DNA of 56,372 bases. Origin: Auxenochlorella pyrenoidosa. Lineage: Eukaryota > Chlorophyta > Trebouxiophyceae > Chlorellales > Chlorellaceae. The stretch spans positions 655,106 through 711,477 of the forward strand of contig KQ482042.1 in NCBI GenBank assembly GCA_001430745.1. The letters are read 5' to 3'. A program made the position numbers and the translations under genes. The notes below the pieces were generated by a model. It was given only the letters and a program-made list of their open reading frames with translations, was not told the DNA's origin and did not search any database. Shown here in pieces: positions 22,610 to 34,153 of the stretch (within the stretch, counting starts at the first letter, position 1; each line of letters starts with the position of its first letter).

Positions 22610-25266
22610 ATGGAGAGCCGTCAGCTGGCTGTGGCGCTTGCCTGCCTGCTGCTGGCAGCAGCAGCAGCCTCGGTGAGCTGAGCTGCACTCCACCAAATAT
22701 GGATCGAAATCAAGGAGTGGATGCACAGACCCTGGGTAGGTGGGAAGCCGAGCAGGCACGAGTCCGAGAGCAGACCGAACGGGAGAGTAAGCAACCTCGT
22801 TTGGCCCGTTCCCCGTCCTCACATCTCGATCAACCTGCAGGGCCGGGACGAGGCCTCTGGCGAGCTGCGCAAGCTGCTGCAGTGTGAGCGCCGTCTGTCG
22901 GTGGTGTGTGCCGGCGGCGGTGTCCGCCAGTGCAGGGACAGCGAAAAGCCCTGCACGTATCCCCTTGCCTGAAGCCTCGATTTTGATGACTTGAAAACTT
23001 GCTGCGGTGCAATGCTGGCATACACCAACACAGCTCGGTGCTGGACCCATGCCTGCAGCGCCTGTCCCCTCCCTACGTGCGTCCACCATTTCCACCGCGC
23101 TGTGGATGACCGCACCCCTGCATCGATGCCTGCAGCCCAGCCTGCCTGTGCTGACAGATGTCTGTTCTGCGCTGGTGGTGCTTGTCAGCCAGCCTCGCTG
23201 TGCAGCTTGCCTCTCAGCTTCTATCGTTCTTATTCCGTCAAGCCCCCTCTCCTTCAGCCTCAACCACCGGCTCTGGCACTGGCGGAACTGGAGGAACCAC
23301 TGGAGGCACCGGAGGAAGTGGCGCAGGGATCACTGGAGGCACTGGCGGGACTGGAGGGGCCACCGGAGGCACCGGCGGGACTGGGGGAACCACCGGCACC
23401 CGCAGCCCCAGGAGCCCGCCTGTCGGCGCCTCCCCAGCTGGCGCCTGTGAGTGTTGACACGGGGTCCCTGCACAACTCGCCGTTCATCAGCTTGCAGACG
23501 GGGCTGCCAGGCAGGACCAACGCGCACCGAGCTGTGTATGAGTCGGCTGTTCGCAGCGCCGGCCCTTTGGCCCCCTGTTTTCCTGCCATCTTCTAATCCC
23601 AGTTTGGGCACTGCCCACTGTTGGCTGCAGCCTCCTTCCCTGCGAGCGCAATGGTGCACACGACAATCAGGTGGGGCAGCTCCTCTCTTACCCACTGCTC
23701 CTGCACATGGCAACGAACCTAAACATACATTGTATGCCGCCTGCGTGCCGAACCCCAGGCATATGCGCTGTAATGCGATCAGCCTTGGCTTTGCCACTTG
23801 GCACGGCAGCACAGCGCTCTCAGCCGTGACCCTGAGAGGCATGCCACTGTCATGATCCCCGCCCGCCGCAGTGTGGGCGCAACCAGCGTGCAGTGCGACG
23901 AGTGGTCTGCGGACACGGCCACATGGGACACCCCTCGCGGGGCCACGCGCTACGGTGAGCAAGCCGCGCAAAGCAGCCCTGAACTCTGGCAGTCTGCTCA
24001 GCACCCTGTCTGACATCCCCAGGGGTGGTGTACCCAGCCATGCTTCCCGCTGCTCACCTCGTGCCCTCCTCCCTCCCGCTGCAGACGCCTCGGGCTCCAC
24101 AGTGCCTCCCACCACCCAGGTCACCTCTCTGGAGGACACCATCTGCTCCGACCCCAAGGCGGCAGCCAAGGCCTTCCTGCAGGCGCTGTCGGCGGGCGGC
24201 ACCCAGGCCCAGACTGCCGTCTACGCGCTGGTCAATGCGGTGGGTGCAGGGATGGGGGCCTCCACAGGGAGGGGTGGCTTGCACTGCAGGAAGGGCTGAG
24301 TGTGGGCTTGCCAGGGGGAGCGCGTGCTGCGAGGCTGCAGCGGGCTGGCTTTGGCCTGCCCTGCAACAGGCCTCTGGCGCCTGTTGCTCGTTTGGGCGCA
24401 CAGGAGGACCTGAGCCTTGCCAGGGGCGACTGCCTGGCCCCCTGACTCTCGCTCCTTCACTCGCCGCCCTGCAGGACTGTTCCGGCTCCACTGGTGGCGG
24501 CTCCACTGGCGGCGGCTCCTCTGGTGGCGGCTCCTCGGGCAGCGCTGACCCGGTGGACCAGACCTACAAGGTGGGTGTGTGTGCTCAATGGAGCCGCAGA
24601 GAGAGCTGGAGAGAGAGTACGGCACGAGTGGTGTCAGGCATGCGGACGACGACGCTGCCGTGCTGAGCCTGTACAGGGCAGGCTGCCACCAGAGCCAGAT
24701 CATCTGAGGGAATGACCCGGCGGCCAACGCACAAGCTCGCTCTGACTGGTGGCCTCCACGCCTGCGGCCTCCTCTCTAGTGCAGCTGGCGATCGGCACCG
24801 TGAACACCGGTGGGTTGCTGCATGTGCGGGCGCCAGCAGCGCTGGACTGTTGCGCTTTGTGAGCGAGCGAACCAGCTCAGGCAGCCCGGATCGGAAGGCT
24901 TTCAGTGGTCTGGCATCCTGCTAACCTTTCTGCCTGCGCTCCACTGCCCTGCCTGCGCGCAGGCGACCCCGCCGACCTGCCGGCTGTGGAGGCCTTCTTC
25001 GCCGCCTTCATCCAGGCTGCTGACGCTGTGGGCGTCCCCGCCTGCGCAACCATAGGTGGGACTGGGGTGCGGCACCTCGCAGCATTGCGTCCACCGTTGC
25101 AATTGCGGGGGGGCCAGGACAGGGCTGTGCAGCGCTCCCCAGCAGCAAGGCACACCGTTGTTGATCCCACCCCTGGACATGCACCCCTCTGTGCTATCCA
25201 GCCGTGGTCGATGAGGACACCGGGGAGGCCCTCAAGCAGGAGCAGCTGCACACAGGCACCGGCTGA
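22610..25266 (+). CDS. HTG10: secreted single-module protein with Gly-Thr and Gly-Ser linkers
   Basis: Ten exons: 22610-22672, 22841-22883, 23258-23446, 23631-23670, 23872-23954, 24085-24239, 24475-24570, 24785-24809, 24963-25055, 25202-25266 (852 bases, 283 aa). Signal peptide MESRQLAVALACLLLAAAAA. Exon 2 ends ELRKLLQ. Exon 3 is a Gly-Thr-Gly-Gly repeat linker of about 60 residues. The module carries VQCDEW, TICSDP, DCSGS and ACATIAVVD and ends EQLHTGTG-stop. The exon after NA is 96 bases, not 33, because a run of Gly-Gly-Gly-Ser units is inserted between the third Cys and the DQTYK block. The last intron lies within the ATI-AVVD segment instead of before VC as in HTG6-9. Secreted by inference. 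Confidence 0.83.
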
Positions 25267-25511
25267 GCACGCTGCCTCAGCCTTCTGTACACATGAGCGG
25301 ACACCAAACTAGCATTCATGACGCCTCGGGCAGCTCACAGCAGGACAGCTCTGCCGCTGCGACACAAACAGACGTGGAGACAGAGTCAGGGGTCTGTACA
25401 GGTCTTGCGTGCCATTTCATGGACATGTTTTGCCAGCCCACTCGCACTGGATGGATCATTTCCATCTTCCAGCCAGATTTGGTCTGCATGCATGTTTTTT
25501 ATGCCTCCATA

Positions 25512-25516
25512 TGTAA
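25512..25516 (+). promoter_or_regulatory. Putative polyadenylation signal TGTAA (HTG10)
   Basis: TGTAA 246 bases after the HTG10 stop. Confidence 0.4.
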
Positions 25517-25540
25517 ATCTGCCATGTTGCATCATCAGCC

Positions 25541-25558
25541 AGAGAGAGAGAGAGAGAG
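25541..25558. repeat. (AG)9 microsatellite
   Basis: Uninterrupted ag dinucleotides between atcatcagcc and cctaagcagc. Confidence 0.95.
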
Positions 25559-25716
25559 CCTAAGCAGCTTCAGAGGGCCTGTCCTCCCAAGCGGCGGCAG
25601 AGCAGTGCCTTCCACCCCATCTTCATGGCACTGCAACATGTGCTGGCTGCCTCCAATGCCCGTCAGTCTGCAGGTGAAGGCCTTTGCAACGGCTGCTAGC
25701 CCCTCAGGCTTTATCC

Positions 25717-28172
25717 ATGATGGCACGCAGCCTGCTCGTCTCCCAATCCGTCGTCGGCCTGCTGCTCCTGCTCCGAGGTGCTGCTGCAGTGGCCATCACG
25801 CAGAGTGGGGTAAGCACGAAGCTAGTGGCTCCCAGATCGCTGCTAGTCGTTGGCGTTTGGCCGCCACAGCAGACGCCGCCACAGCAGACGCCGCTGCCGC
25901 CGCCAGTGCTGCTTGCAGGCGGGGCGCTCGCTGCTGCAGTCGCCCGCCGCGCTGCCTCCAGGAATCCCGCCCGTGCCCCCAGGGACCAGCGTTGTCACCA
26001 CAACGACGACGACGGTGAGCTGTTAATGCCCAGGGCTGGGCGCCAGGCACATGCCCAGGGAATGTTTGCGTTCCTGCCGCTGCAGGCAGTGCGTTGTCGA
26101 CCGCGCCAAGAGCAAGCCAGGTGCTCTAGCTAGCTCGCTCTGTGGCAGAAGGCACGTTGCTTCATTCCTGTCCCGCAGGTGGTGACAATACCGGCAGGGC
26201 AGCCCATCCCAGGAGTGCCGGCCCCCGGGCCAGGCCCTGCCTCCCCGGCATCGCCTAGTGCCTCCCCCAAGCAGCAGCCCTCCTCGCCGCCCTCGCCATC
26301 TGCAGTGCCCTCTCCTACACCTTCCCCCACTCCCTCAAGTGAGGGTGTTGGGTCTGCGACCTGGGAAGCCTAGCAGGCACTTTGCGCCCAGCGGTATGCC
26401 TTTGCCTGTCGCTTTCAGCTGTTTGCTCAGGGCTGCAACCACCCGGGCTCACTATGCCGCAGCTCCCTCCTGCTCCCTTCTTTGCTGCACTCTCGGCAGC
26501 CGTGCCTGCAGCTCCAAGCGGGAATGCCAGCATTCCCAGTGACGCCAGTATCAAGACTGCCATCAAGGCAAGTGCCAGCTGCGCTTGCGGAAACGGGGGG
26601 GGGGGGGGGGGGGGCGCGCGCGCCTATGTGCCGTCGTTTCTGTGATTGACGCAGAGAAATTTGTTGATGGCTCCCTTCTGACTGCAGGTGGGAGGCATCC
26701 AGGTCGCCTGCCAGTCGTACGACCCAGGTCAGTGCAGCAACACTGAGGTGGTCTGCAGCTCAACCCTGTCTGCTCTGTCGAACTGGAGAACTAAGCGTGC
26801 ACTCACTGATCTGGCTGCACACGCAGTCCTGGAGGGGGACCCTGCTTTGTGAGAGCAGGGTGCCACCTCCTGTGTGTGGTGCCGCAAATGAGTGCAGGGT
26901 CCGAGGATTGGGTGCTGCAGACCTCGCCGCGCTACGGCGAGTATGGGATCGGACTGCCTGCTGCACATGTACCGCGCCCCTGGCATGGGGCCGCCTGCAT
27001 GCTTTCCCCCAGGCCTGGCGTGCATGCTGAGCTGGACAGGCGCATGGCCCCAGAAGCTGTTGTTGGGCACGCTGCCCTCGCTTGTGGAGCAGCTCTGCAC
27101 AGGGCCAAGTCTTGCCCACAAAATGTCCCTGCTGCAGATGCCAGCGGCTCAGAGAAGCCCGACCCAGCAGCCGTGCAGGCGCTTGTGCAGCAAATCTGCT
27201 CTGATCCCCAAGCAGCCGGGGAGCGGTTCAAGACAGCTGTGCAGGCCGGCGGCTCGCAGGCGCAGGTGGCGGCGCTTGCACTCTTTCAGGTGTGCCAAGG
27301 GCTCCAAGGGGTAGGGCTCCAAGGGGTCGGGCTCCAAGGGGTAGGGGCTAACAGCTCACAGAAGGTGCTGCATGCTGCTCTTTCGACCTGAACGCACCCG
27401 GTGGGCATGTGTTTGACATCCAACCACATGCGGCGCTGTGCAGGAAGCGTCGTGTACAGACAAGAAAGCCACGGACACAGCTTGTAAGCGCGCAGAACGC
27501 AGCTCACTTTCCACCAGTTCTCCGGGGCATGAGGACGCATTTGTGCAACGGCTACAACCTGGTAGGGCCAGGGCTGCTGATGCATTGTGCGCTGCCGCCC
27601 GCTCCATGCCGACCTGAGGGCCCTTGTGCAGACCTCGCTGCTGTGGATGCCATCAACTCTGGAAAAGCAAGCGACCTGGCCGCCACACAGCAGGCAAGCC
27701 CACCTGCAATGATCGCCGCCCACCTGCTGCAGTAGCACCGGTCATGCTGGTCCATGCATGCATGCAGTTCTGTTTTCTGCCTTGCCTGCACTGCTGCATC
27801 CAGCTTGTAGAGTTGCCTCAGTCGTTGCACTGCTCTTATTGGCATACTGCCATTTGTGTGTACCTTTCCTCACGGCAAATGCTCCTGCAGTTCTTCACTC
27901 AACTGGTAGCTGCTGCCAATGCTGTGGGAGTCCCAATGTAAGCTGGCTGGAGGGTGTGAGGTGGAGCCGCCATGATAGGGTTTCACTGCTCCTGCTTCCG
28001 GAACTTCCATCTGCTAAGCGCCTCCAGGCGCTCGGCCGTGCTACTCTGTTGCAGCACGCAGTGCAGCTTGGACTGCCCTCACTGCTGCAGGTGCCTGTCG
28101 ATTGTGGCGGTTGACCGTGGTGGACGGCTGGTGTATGGCCAGTGGCAGTACCACACCGGCGCCGCGCTTTGA
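25717..28172 (+). CDS. HTG11: secreted Pro/Ser-rich single-module protein with three GC-AG introns
   Basis: Eleven exons: 25717-25809, 25919-26014, 26179-26338, 26419-26567, 26688-26727, 26898-26936, 27138-27289, 27444-27483, 27632-27693, 27891-27937, 28091-28172 (960 bases, 319 aa). Signal peptide begins MMARSLLVSQSVVGLLLLL (a second in-frame ATG is at 25720). Exon 2 has AGRSLLQSP, exons 2-3 a Thr- then Pro/Ser-rich linker. Module Cys in VACQSYD, QICSDP, ASCTDK and MCLSIAVVD; ending WQYHTGAAL-stop. Donors after 26567 (AG|GCAAGT), 26936 (CG|GCGAGT) and 27693 (AG|GCAAGC) are GC; each is fixed by conserved protein on both sides and by phase. Secreted by inference, function unknown. Confidence 0.8.
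26595..26625. repeat. G20 run followed by a short alternating CG tract
   Basis: Twenty G (26595-26614) and then cgcgcgcgcg in HTG11 intron 4. The run could form G-quadruplex and the alternating tract Z-DNA; its assembled length is likely unreliable. Confidence 0.85.
27300..27344. repeat. 15-base minisatellite, 3 copies
   Basis: ggctccaaggggtag repeated three times head to tail (the middle copy ends tcg) in the HTG11 intron following the QAQ-containing exon. Confidence 0.9.
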
Positions 28173-28484
28173 AGGGAGAGCAGCATGCGCCCGCCCGCCA
28201 GCCCTCCTTGCCCTTGCGCAGCTTATTCACGCTCTGTCTGCCTGATGCAACGCCTTGCTTTCTGCTGCACTTTGCACACATGTTGTGATCCAATTTCAGA
28301 ACAACATGCCGCAGGCAGCATGGTACCCAATGCGGCGGCAGGTCCAGGGTACTGCGGCAACAGCCCTGGCATGCCTCTCGAGCGGCAGTGCTTCAGCAGC
28401 CGTAGAGCGCCTCAGCAGCTTGCCGCCGGAAAAGTTGCAGCTGTGGCTGACAGCAGCTGCGAGTGAGCGGGTTGGTGGCTGCAA
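28173..28484. other. Convergent intergenic HTG11 / coiled-coil gene
   Basis: Short spacer between two 3' ends; nothing recognised. Confidence 0.55.
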
Positions 28485-31400
28485 TCACGGGTTGACCAGG
28501 GCTCGTGCCTCATCGCGCTCCCTGCAGGCACAGGAAGGAAAATGCAGGACCTTCTGATTCCATGTCCAAAACCGGAACACTTAGGGTATCCAGCAGGCAG
28601 GCAGAGCATGCATATGGCGTGCACCCAAGGCCAGCTGGCACGACCTGTGAATCAGACAACCAAGCCTGGCTGCACAGCTGGCCGTGGGCAGGCACGCTCA
28701 CGGCTTCAATCAGTCATCTCAGCCTCGGTGCAACGGTGGCCACAAACATGCACACACGCGCTACTGGCAGTCGGGCTGCGCGCATGCGCCCACCTCTTGA
28801 GCTGGTCGATCTTGGCGCGCGCCGACTTGAGCAGGCGGGCGTTGCCCTCGCGCATCGTCTGCTCCTCCCGCCGGGCCTGCAGGGCACACGGCATGTGCCG
28901 AGATCGGGTTGCAGGTCGGGCGCACGGGCGGTGCATGGGCAAGGCACGGCACCGATGCCTCGGGTGAGCCCCCCAGCACCAAGCCTGGTAACTGTCCAAA
29001 AGTGAGCCGGCATGGCCCATGTTGTGCTGTGCTGGCTGGCTCACAAGGACCACCCCGGCCCGCCGGCTTGCGTGGCAAGGGGCTGCCAGCAATAGGCCGG
29101 CGGCGCCCGGCCTGCCCGGCCTCACCCTGGCGGCCGCCTCGTGCGCCTCCTGCAGCTGCTGCCGCAGCACGGCAATGAGCTCCTGAGCGTCGGCATGCCC
29201 CTCGTCGCCATCCTCGGCAGCAGCATCAGCAGCACCGCTGTCGCCGCTGCTGCCGTTGTGCTGTGCGGCAGCGCGCAGCTCACGCAGCTCTGCCTCCAGA
29301 TGCTGCTTCTCTGCCGCAGCAGCAGCCTGCTGCTCCCGGCAGCTCTCCAGCTGCAGGCGCAGCGGTGGAAAGTGGCCAGGGCGTGGGCAATTTAAGCAGC
29401 TCAAGTGCAAGGCGGCCAGCCCAGCCCTTTCCTGGCCGGGAGCCAGCCAGCGGGCAGCCAGGAGGGCAGGTAGTGGGCATGTTGGCTCTGCGAACAACCC
29501 AGCAGGCGCGGCAGAGGGTTTGCCCGCTGGGCTAAGGACAGCCAGGCCTTGGCGCCAGGACGTGTGCAGTGGCGGCTGCTGTGGCAGCCGCGGGCCTCGC
29601 CGGCCCCGCGGGAGGGAGGCAGGGCGGCGCCGCAAGGCGGCAGGCCCGGCGGCGCGGTCTCACCTCCCAGGTGCCACATCCCTCCCCTCATGCCAGCCTG
29701 CATCTGCGCAGCCAGCCACCAACAACCCTTACTCTCCCTCCCCCGGTGGCAGCCCTCCCTGCTGTTCCCCTCTGCTCCTACTTGCCTGCGCCTGCGCATC
29801 CTCCAGCTGCTTGCGCAGCGCCGCAGCCTGGGCTAGGTGCTCCTCGTCGGCGGCTGGGTCAGCCTGCTGGCTCTCCCGAAGCTGCTGCTCCAGCTCCCGG
29901 TGCTCGGCACTGCGTGAAGATGACAACAAGCGGGGGCAGGCGTTGGGCTACGCGCTGGGACGTCCATTCAACATGGCGGTGGTAGAACCACGCGTGTCAG
30001 TCCATATGCTGCAGCCCTCGCCGTGCTCGGCAAAGACTGATTTGATGACTTTCAGATTGGATGAGAGGATGGGTGTGGCCCCAGGCTGGCTTGCCGCAGG
30101 CCCCACCGCATCCCCAGCTGTGTGCTGCCCAGCGGCTCAAGGCGCGCGCCCTTTCCTCGCTCCCCCCAGCAGCAGGGGGCAGCTTGTCACCTGAGCTGCT
30201 CAAACTTGTCCCGCAGCCCGGCAGTCTCCCTGCGGGCGCTGTCCAGCTGGGCCTGCAGGTCGAGGGCAGGAAACTCGGCATCAGCAACCACCATGCAAGA
30301 AAGCGCTGCTCGCACGCGTTGCAGCGTTTGCTGGGCAAACTTTGGGCCGCCTAACCAGCAAGCTTGCCGGCGGGGACTGGGTTCAGGCCCATGCTCCGCT
30401 CGCCCACCTGGCCAGCCTCTGCGGCCGCCTCCAGGGCTGCCCGCTCCTGCTGCGCCTGTGCTGCCTCTGCCTGTGCTGCTTCCAGCGCCGCTTTGGCATC
30501 AGCAGCGGCCTGGGCAGCCTCTGCAAGCTGAGCCTCCAGCTCATCAGCATGCTTGGCGCGCTGAGCCGCATCAGCGGCAGCGCCCTCCGCAGCCGCCAGC
30601 TGCTGCTTCAGCGCCGTCAGCTGGGCAGCGGCGCCGTCCACTTCGCTGGCAGTGGCCTGCGCTGCCGCCAGCTGCTCCCTCAGGCCAGCAGCCTCATGCT
30701 CAGCCGCCTTGGCGGCCTCCTTAGCTGCCGCCTCGCCGGCTGCCGCCTCGTCTGCAGCCGCCTGCGCCGCCTCCGCCCTGCTATTGGCCTCGTCCACAGC
30801 TGCTGCGGAGGCAGCGGCAGCCTCCTGGGCGGACTGCAGCTGCTGCCTCAGGTGTGCGGCCTCCTCCACAGCCGCCCCAGCCACTGTGGCCCGCTGCTTC
30901 TCGGCTGCCTCTGCAGCAGCGGCCCTCTCGTGGGCCTCTGCCAGCGCCGCCTGCGCCTCCTCAAGCTGCTGCTGCAGCTCCGCCGCTTTGTCGGCGGCAG
31001 CCTGCGCCGCCGCCCGCGCCTCCTCGGAGGCAGTCGCAGCCGCCTCTGCATCATCCGCCCGCTGCTTCTCTGCTGCCGCCTCGGCAGCCGCCGCATCTGC
31101 CGCCCCCTTAGCAGCAGACAGCGCTGCCTGCATCAGATGTGTACAGAAACAACAAGGTAACAACACGCCACAAGTCTGTGCCTGCCTGAGCAAGGCCACG
31201 TGGGCCGCTGCTGGTGACCGCACATCAATACCCACGCGCCCTGTGGTGGCGCAAGCCTGCACGTCTGTCTGCGCCCCGCTCAGTGCCTCCCGGCCGGGCA
31301 GGGGGCCCACCTGCAGGCTCGCCAGCTTCCCGGCGTGCTCGTCGACCGTGGCCAGCAGCTGCTGTCGCTCCTCTGCCGCTGCCTCCAACTCCTGCTCGGC

Positions 31401-33760
31401 AGCATCCCTGTCCTCCCTTGCTGCCGCCAGCTGCGCCGCCAGGCCCTCCAGCTGGCCGCGCAGCTGGTCTCGGTCGCCCGTCACGACAGCCAGCTGCTCC
31501 CGCACGTCGCCAGCAACAGCCTCGGCGTCCTCAGCGGCAGCCGCCAGGTCAGACTCCAGCTGGGCGGCGCGCTTCTCGGCAGCGGCCAGCGCCGCCGCGG
31601 CCTCGTCCCTCTCGGCGGCGGCCAGCTGGGCCCGGGCCTGCGCCTCCTGCAGCTGCTGCCGCAGCTGGGAGGTCTCCTGCTCCAGCTGCGCCTGCAGGTC
31701 GGCCAGCTGCTTCTGCAGAGGGGGCAAGGCAGGGGCAGAGATGCGCTCAGCGGTTGCCTCGTTGCTCAGTACAGCAGGCGGGGCGCCTGCTCGCGGTCGA
31801 CATCGGCTGACAAGCTGCACCTGCGCCACCCAGCAGAGCTCGCTGGCAGAAACGCATGTAGCAGGCTTGCGCAACAGCAACCCAACGTGCGACACAGGAG
31901 CGCACTTTGCCACACACACAGGCAGCCTGCGCTTGCCTGCTGCGCGTCGCGCTCCTCTTGCAGGCCAGCCGCCTCCTCCTGCAGGGACGCCAGCTGGCCT
32001 GCCACCTGCTCCGCCCGAGCCTCGGCACCTGCAGCCTTTGTCTCAGCAGCAGCAGCTGCCGCCTCGGCCTGCTGCTGTGCGGCAGCGGCGCTGGCAGCGG
32101 CGGCCTTGGCAGCAGCCCGCGCGGCCTCTGCTGCGCGCTGGCGCTGCTCGGCAGCAGCCTGGGCCTCCTTGGCGGCTTCGGCCTCGGCGCGGATGCGCTC
32201 GTTGTCGGCAGCAGCAGCTTCCACGGCAGCCTTGGAGGCAAGGAAGCGATCGCGCTCCTCCTCGGCCTGCAGGCAGCGGGATGCAGGCAGCGGGGGAGCA
32301 TGTTTTATGCATCTCCATTCGCACGTCTGGGGCAGGTTTGCGCATGATGAGGAAGAAGCAGTTGGAAACCAAGGCGCCGCGGATGCATGGCCAGGCGGGC
32401 AGGCCACGCAGTGCGCTGCCCCGCGGGCCCGCACCTCCCGTTGCTTCTGCTCTGCAGCCGCCTGGGCGGCCAGCGCGGCGTCGCGCTCTTCCAGCGCCGC
32501 GGCGCGGTCCTGCTCTGCCTGGCGGCGCAGCTTCTCCTCCTCCTGCAGCAAGGGAGGAGGGCAGGGCGCCAATGGGAGGTGCTGGTCGGTCACGCCGGGC
32601 TCTGCAGAGCCGTGACTCCCTTGTTCTCTGCAAACCAACCAAGCAGCCCCAGCTGGCTGTGTGCAGCCTGCCCAGGCGAGCACCGACGGCCCCTGTGGCC
32701 TGCCAGGCAGGCACGTGGCACTGCGGCACATGCCGCCCATGCAGGCTCGCGCCTGCGCAGACTTGTGGTAGCCGGCCACCGAGCCCAGGGCGCGCTTGGC
32801 ATCCAGCTCGGCCTGCGCCAGCTCCTTGGCTGCAGCCTCCTTGTCCCGCCTGCATGGTACAACCCAATGCGCAAGCCCAGTGGGTACTCGCAGGCATCAA
32901 CGCAGCCGTTGAGACAACCAGCCCCGCCAGCAGTAAGAACGAGTGGGGCCCCGCCTACAGCAGACTGCAGCACCGCAGGGTAGTGAGGGGATACACGCCG
33001 GCCGGTCGGTGCAAAAAGGCAGCTGGTGTGCGCTGCAGTGTCGGCGCACCTGGCCGCCTCCAGCTGCGCCTCCAGCTCGCAGATGCGCTCGTCCTTCTCC
33101 CTCTTGGCCTGGCTCTGGGCATCCACAGCGGCCTCCAGCTCGACCGACGCCGACTCAATCTCCTGCGGCAGGGATGGGGGCCGACCGGCCCAGCAGGCTT
33201 GCCACAGTGCAAGCTTGCTGGCATTGCTCCCAGGCAATCGGCTTCTGATGAAGGTGCCAGCTGAATCGAGAGACCAGCAGCAACCTGAAGGCAGGCCCTG
33301 TGCTGCAGTGCTTAGGCGCGCCAACTCACCTTCAGGCGGCCCAGGGCCTGGCGGCAGCGCGTCTCCGCCTGTCCTTCCGCCTCCTGTGCTGCCTGCAGCT
33401 CTCGCCGCAGCTTGGCAGTCTCCCTGGGTGACGGGAATGGCAAGCAAGGGGCGCTCGGATAACATGGCACGCAGTCGGGCAGATAAGCGGCGGGGTCGGC
33501 AGCAGAAGGCACAAGGAGCACTGGCAGGGAGGGGCGGGTGGCGGCCGCCGTGCGCAGGCATCCTGATAGCCGCGATTGAGAATCAAGCATGGCTGGCTCG
33601 GCAGGGGAGAGCCCAAGCGCCCCTCCAGGTGCCATCACCTCGCGTTTGCCCTTGCCAGTGTGCCCTGTGCATTGCACCTAATCAACCATCACCTGTTGTC
33701 ATCGAGCAACTTCAGAACGAACAGGATGGCTGCCGCCACTGCAAGAAGCTCCAGCAACAT
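28485..33760 (-). CDS. Membrane-anchored Ala-rich coiled-coil protein
   Basis: Thirteen exons in transcription order: 33760-33693, 33423-33330, 33162-33050, 32849-32753, 32542-32435, 32266-31937, 31712-31311, 31127-30408, 30252-30191, 29909-29786, 29350-29126, 28876-28794, 28521-28485 (2463 bases, 820 aa; all phases agree). Residues 1-19 (MLLELLAVAAAILFVLKLL) form one membrane segment; nearly all the rest is Ala/Glu/Gln/Leu heptad sequence such as KQLADLQAQLEQE, i.e. long coiled coil, with an acidic Ser/Gly break (GSSGDSGAADAAAEDGDEG). Golgins, p180-like and plastid filament proteins share this plan; sequence alone does not decide. GC donors occur after exons 4, 6 (AG|GCAAGC) and 10 (AG|GCAAGT). 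The last exon is inferred; if the transcript reads through after KR, it would stop at 28706 instead. Confidence 0.8.
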
Positions 33761-34153
33761 CGCTCACAGGCCGTACCCTGACGCCCAGGGAGCCCACAAC
33801 CGCGACAGAGAGGATAGATCAGTAGAAGAAGCAACTGTGGATGAGTACTAGCCGGGCTGCGGCCACACCCCTGCTGCCGCTGAGGAGCGCTGCGCCCCCC
33901 AGCGCTGCGCCAGCCCAGCATGTTGGCCCAAAAGGATTCGTTCACAGTGCATGGGAGCATGAAAGAGGTTTGCGAGTGTGCAGAATTGGGTTCAACAAAG
34001 CAATCCAGTGCTGCACACAGCGAAGCAAGGGGCACGGAGTGCAACGCATGCGCAGCGGGCACAGTGCAACGGTCGGGTGCATCAGAGCAGGGGCCCTGGT
34101 CAGTGCGTCAAGTCGGTCGTCAGGTGACAAGGTGGGACGCAGGGGAGAAGCAG
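33761..34153. other. Intergenic, coiled-coil gene upstream region
   Basis: Promoter side of the coiled-coil gene and 3' side of the sulfotransferase gene. No gene recognised. Confidence 0.5.

Larger units (their letters stand above)
25267..25716. other. Intergenic HTG10-HTG11
   Basis: Holds a TGTAA at 25512-25516, a plausible polyadenylation signal for HTG10, and an (AG)9 microsatellite at 25541-25558. No gene seen. Confidence 0.55.

Noticed and set aside
30652..33264. An 870-codon + strand open frame opposite the coiled-coil gene
   Set aside because: Complement shadow of an Ala/Glu-rich coiled coil, giving Ala/Ser/Cys-rich sequence; the - strand model has consistent exons and heptads.
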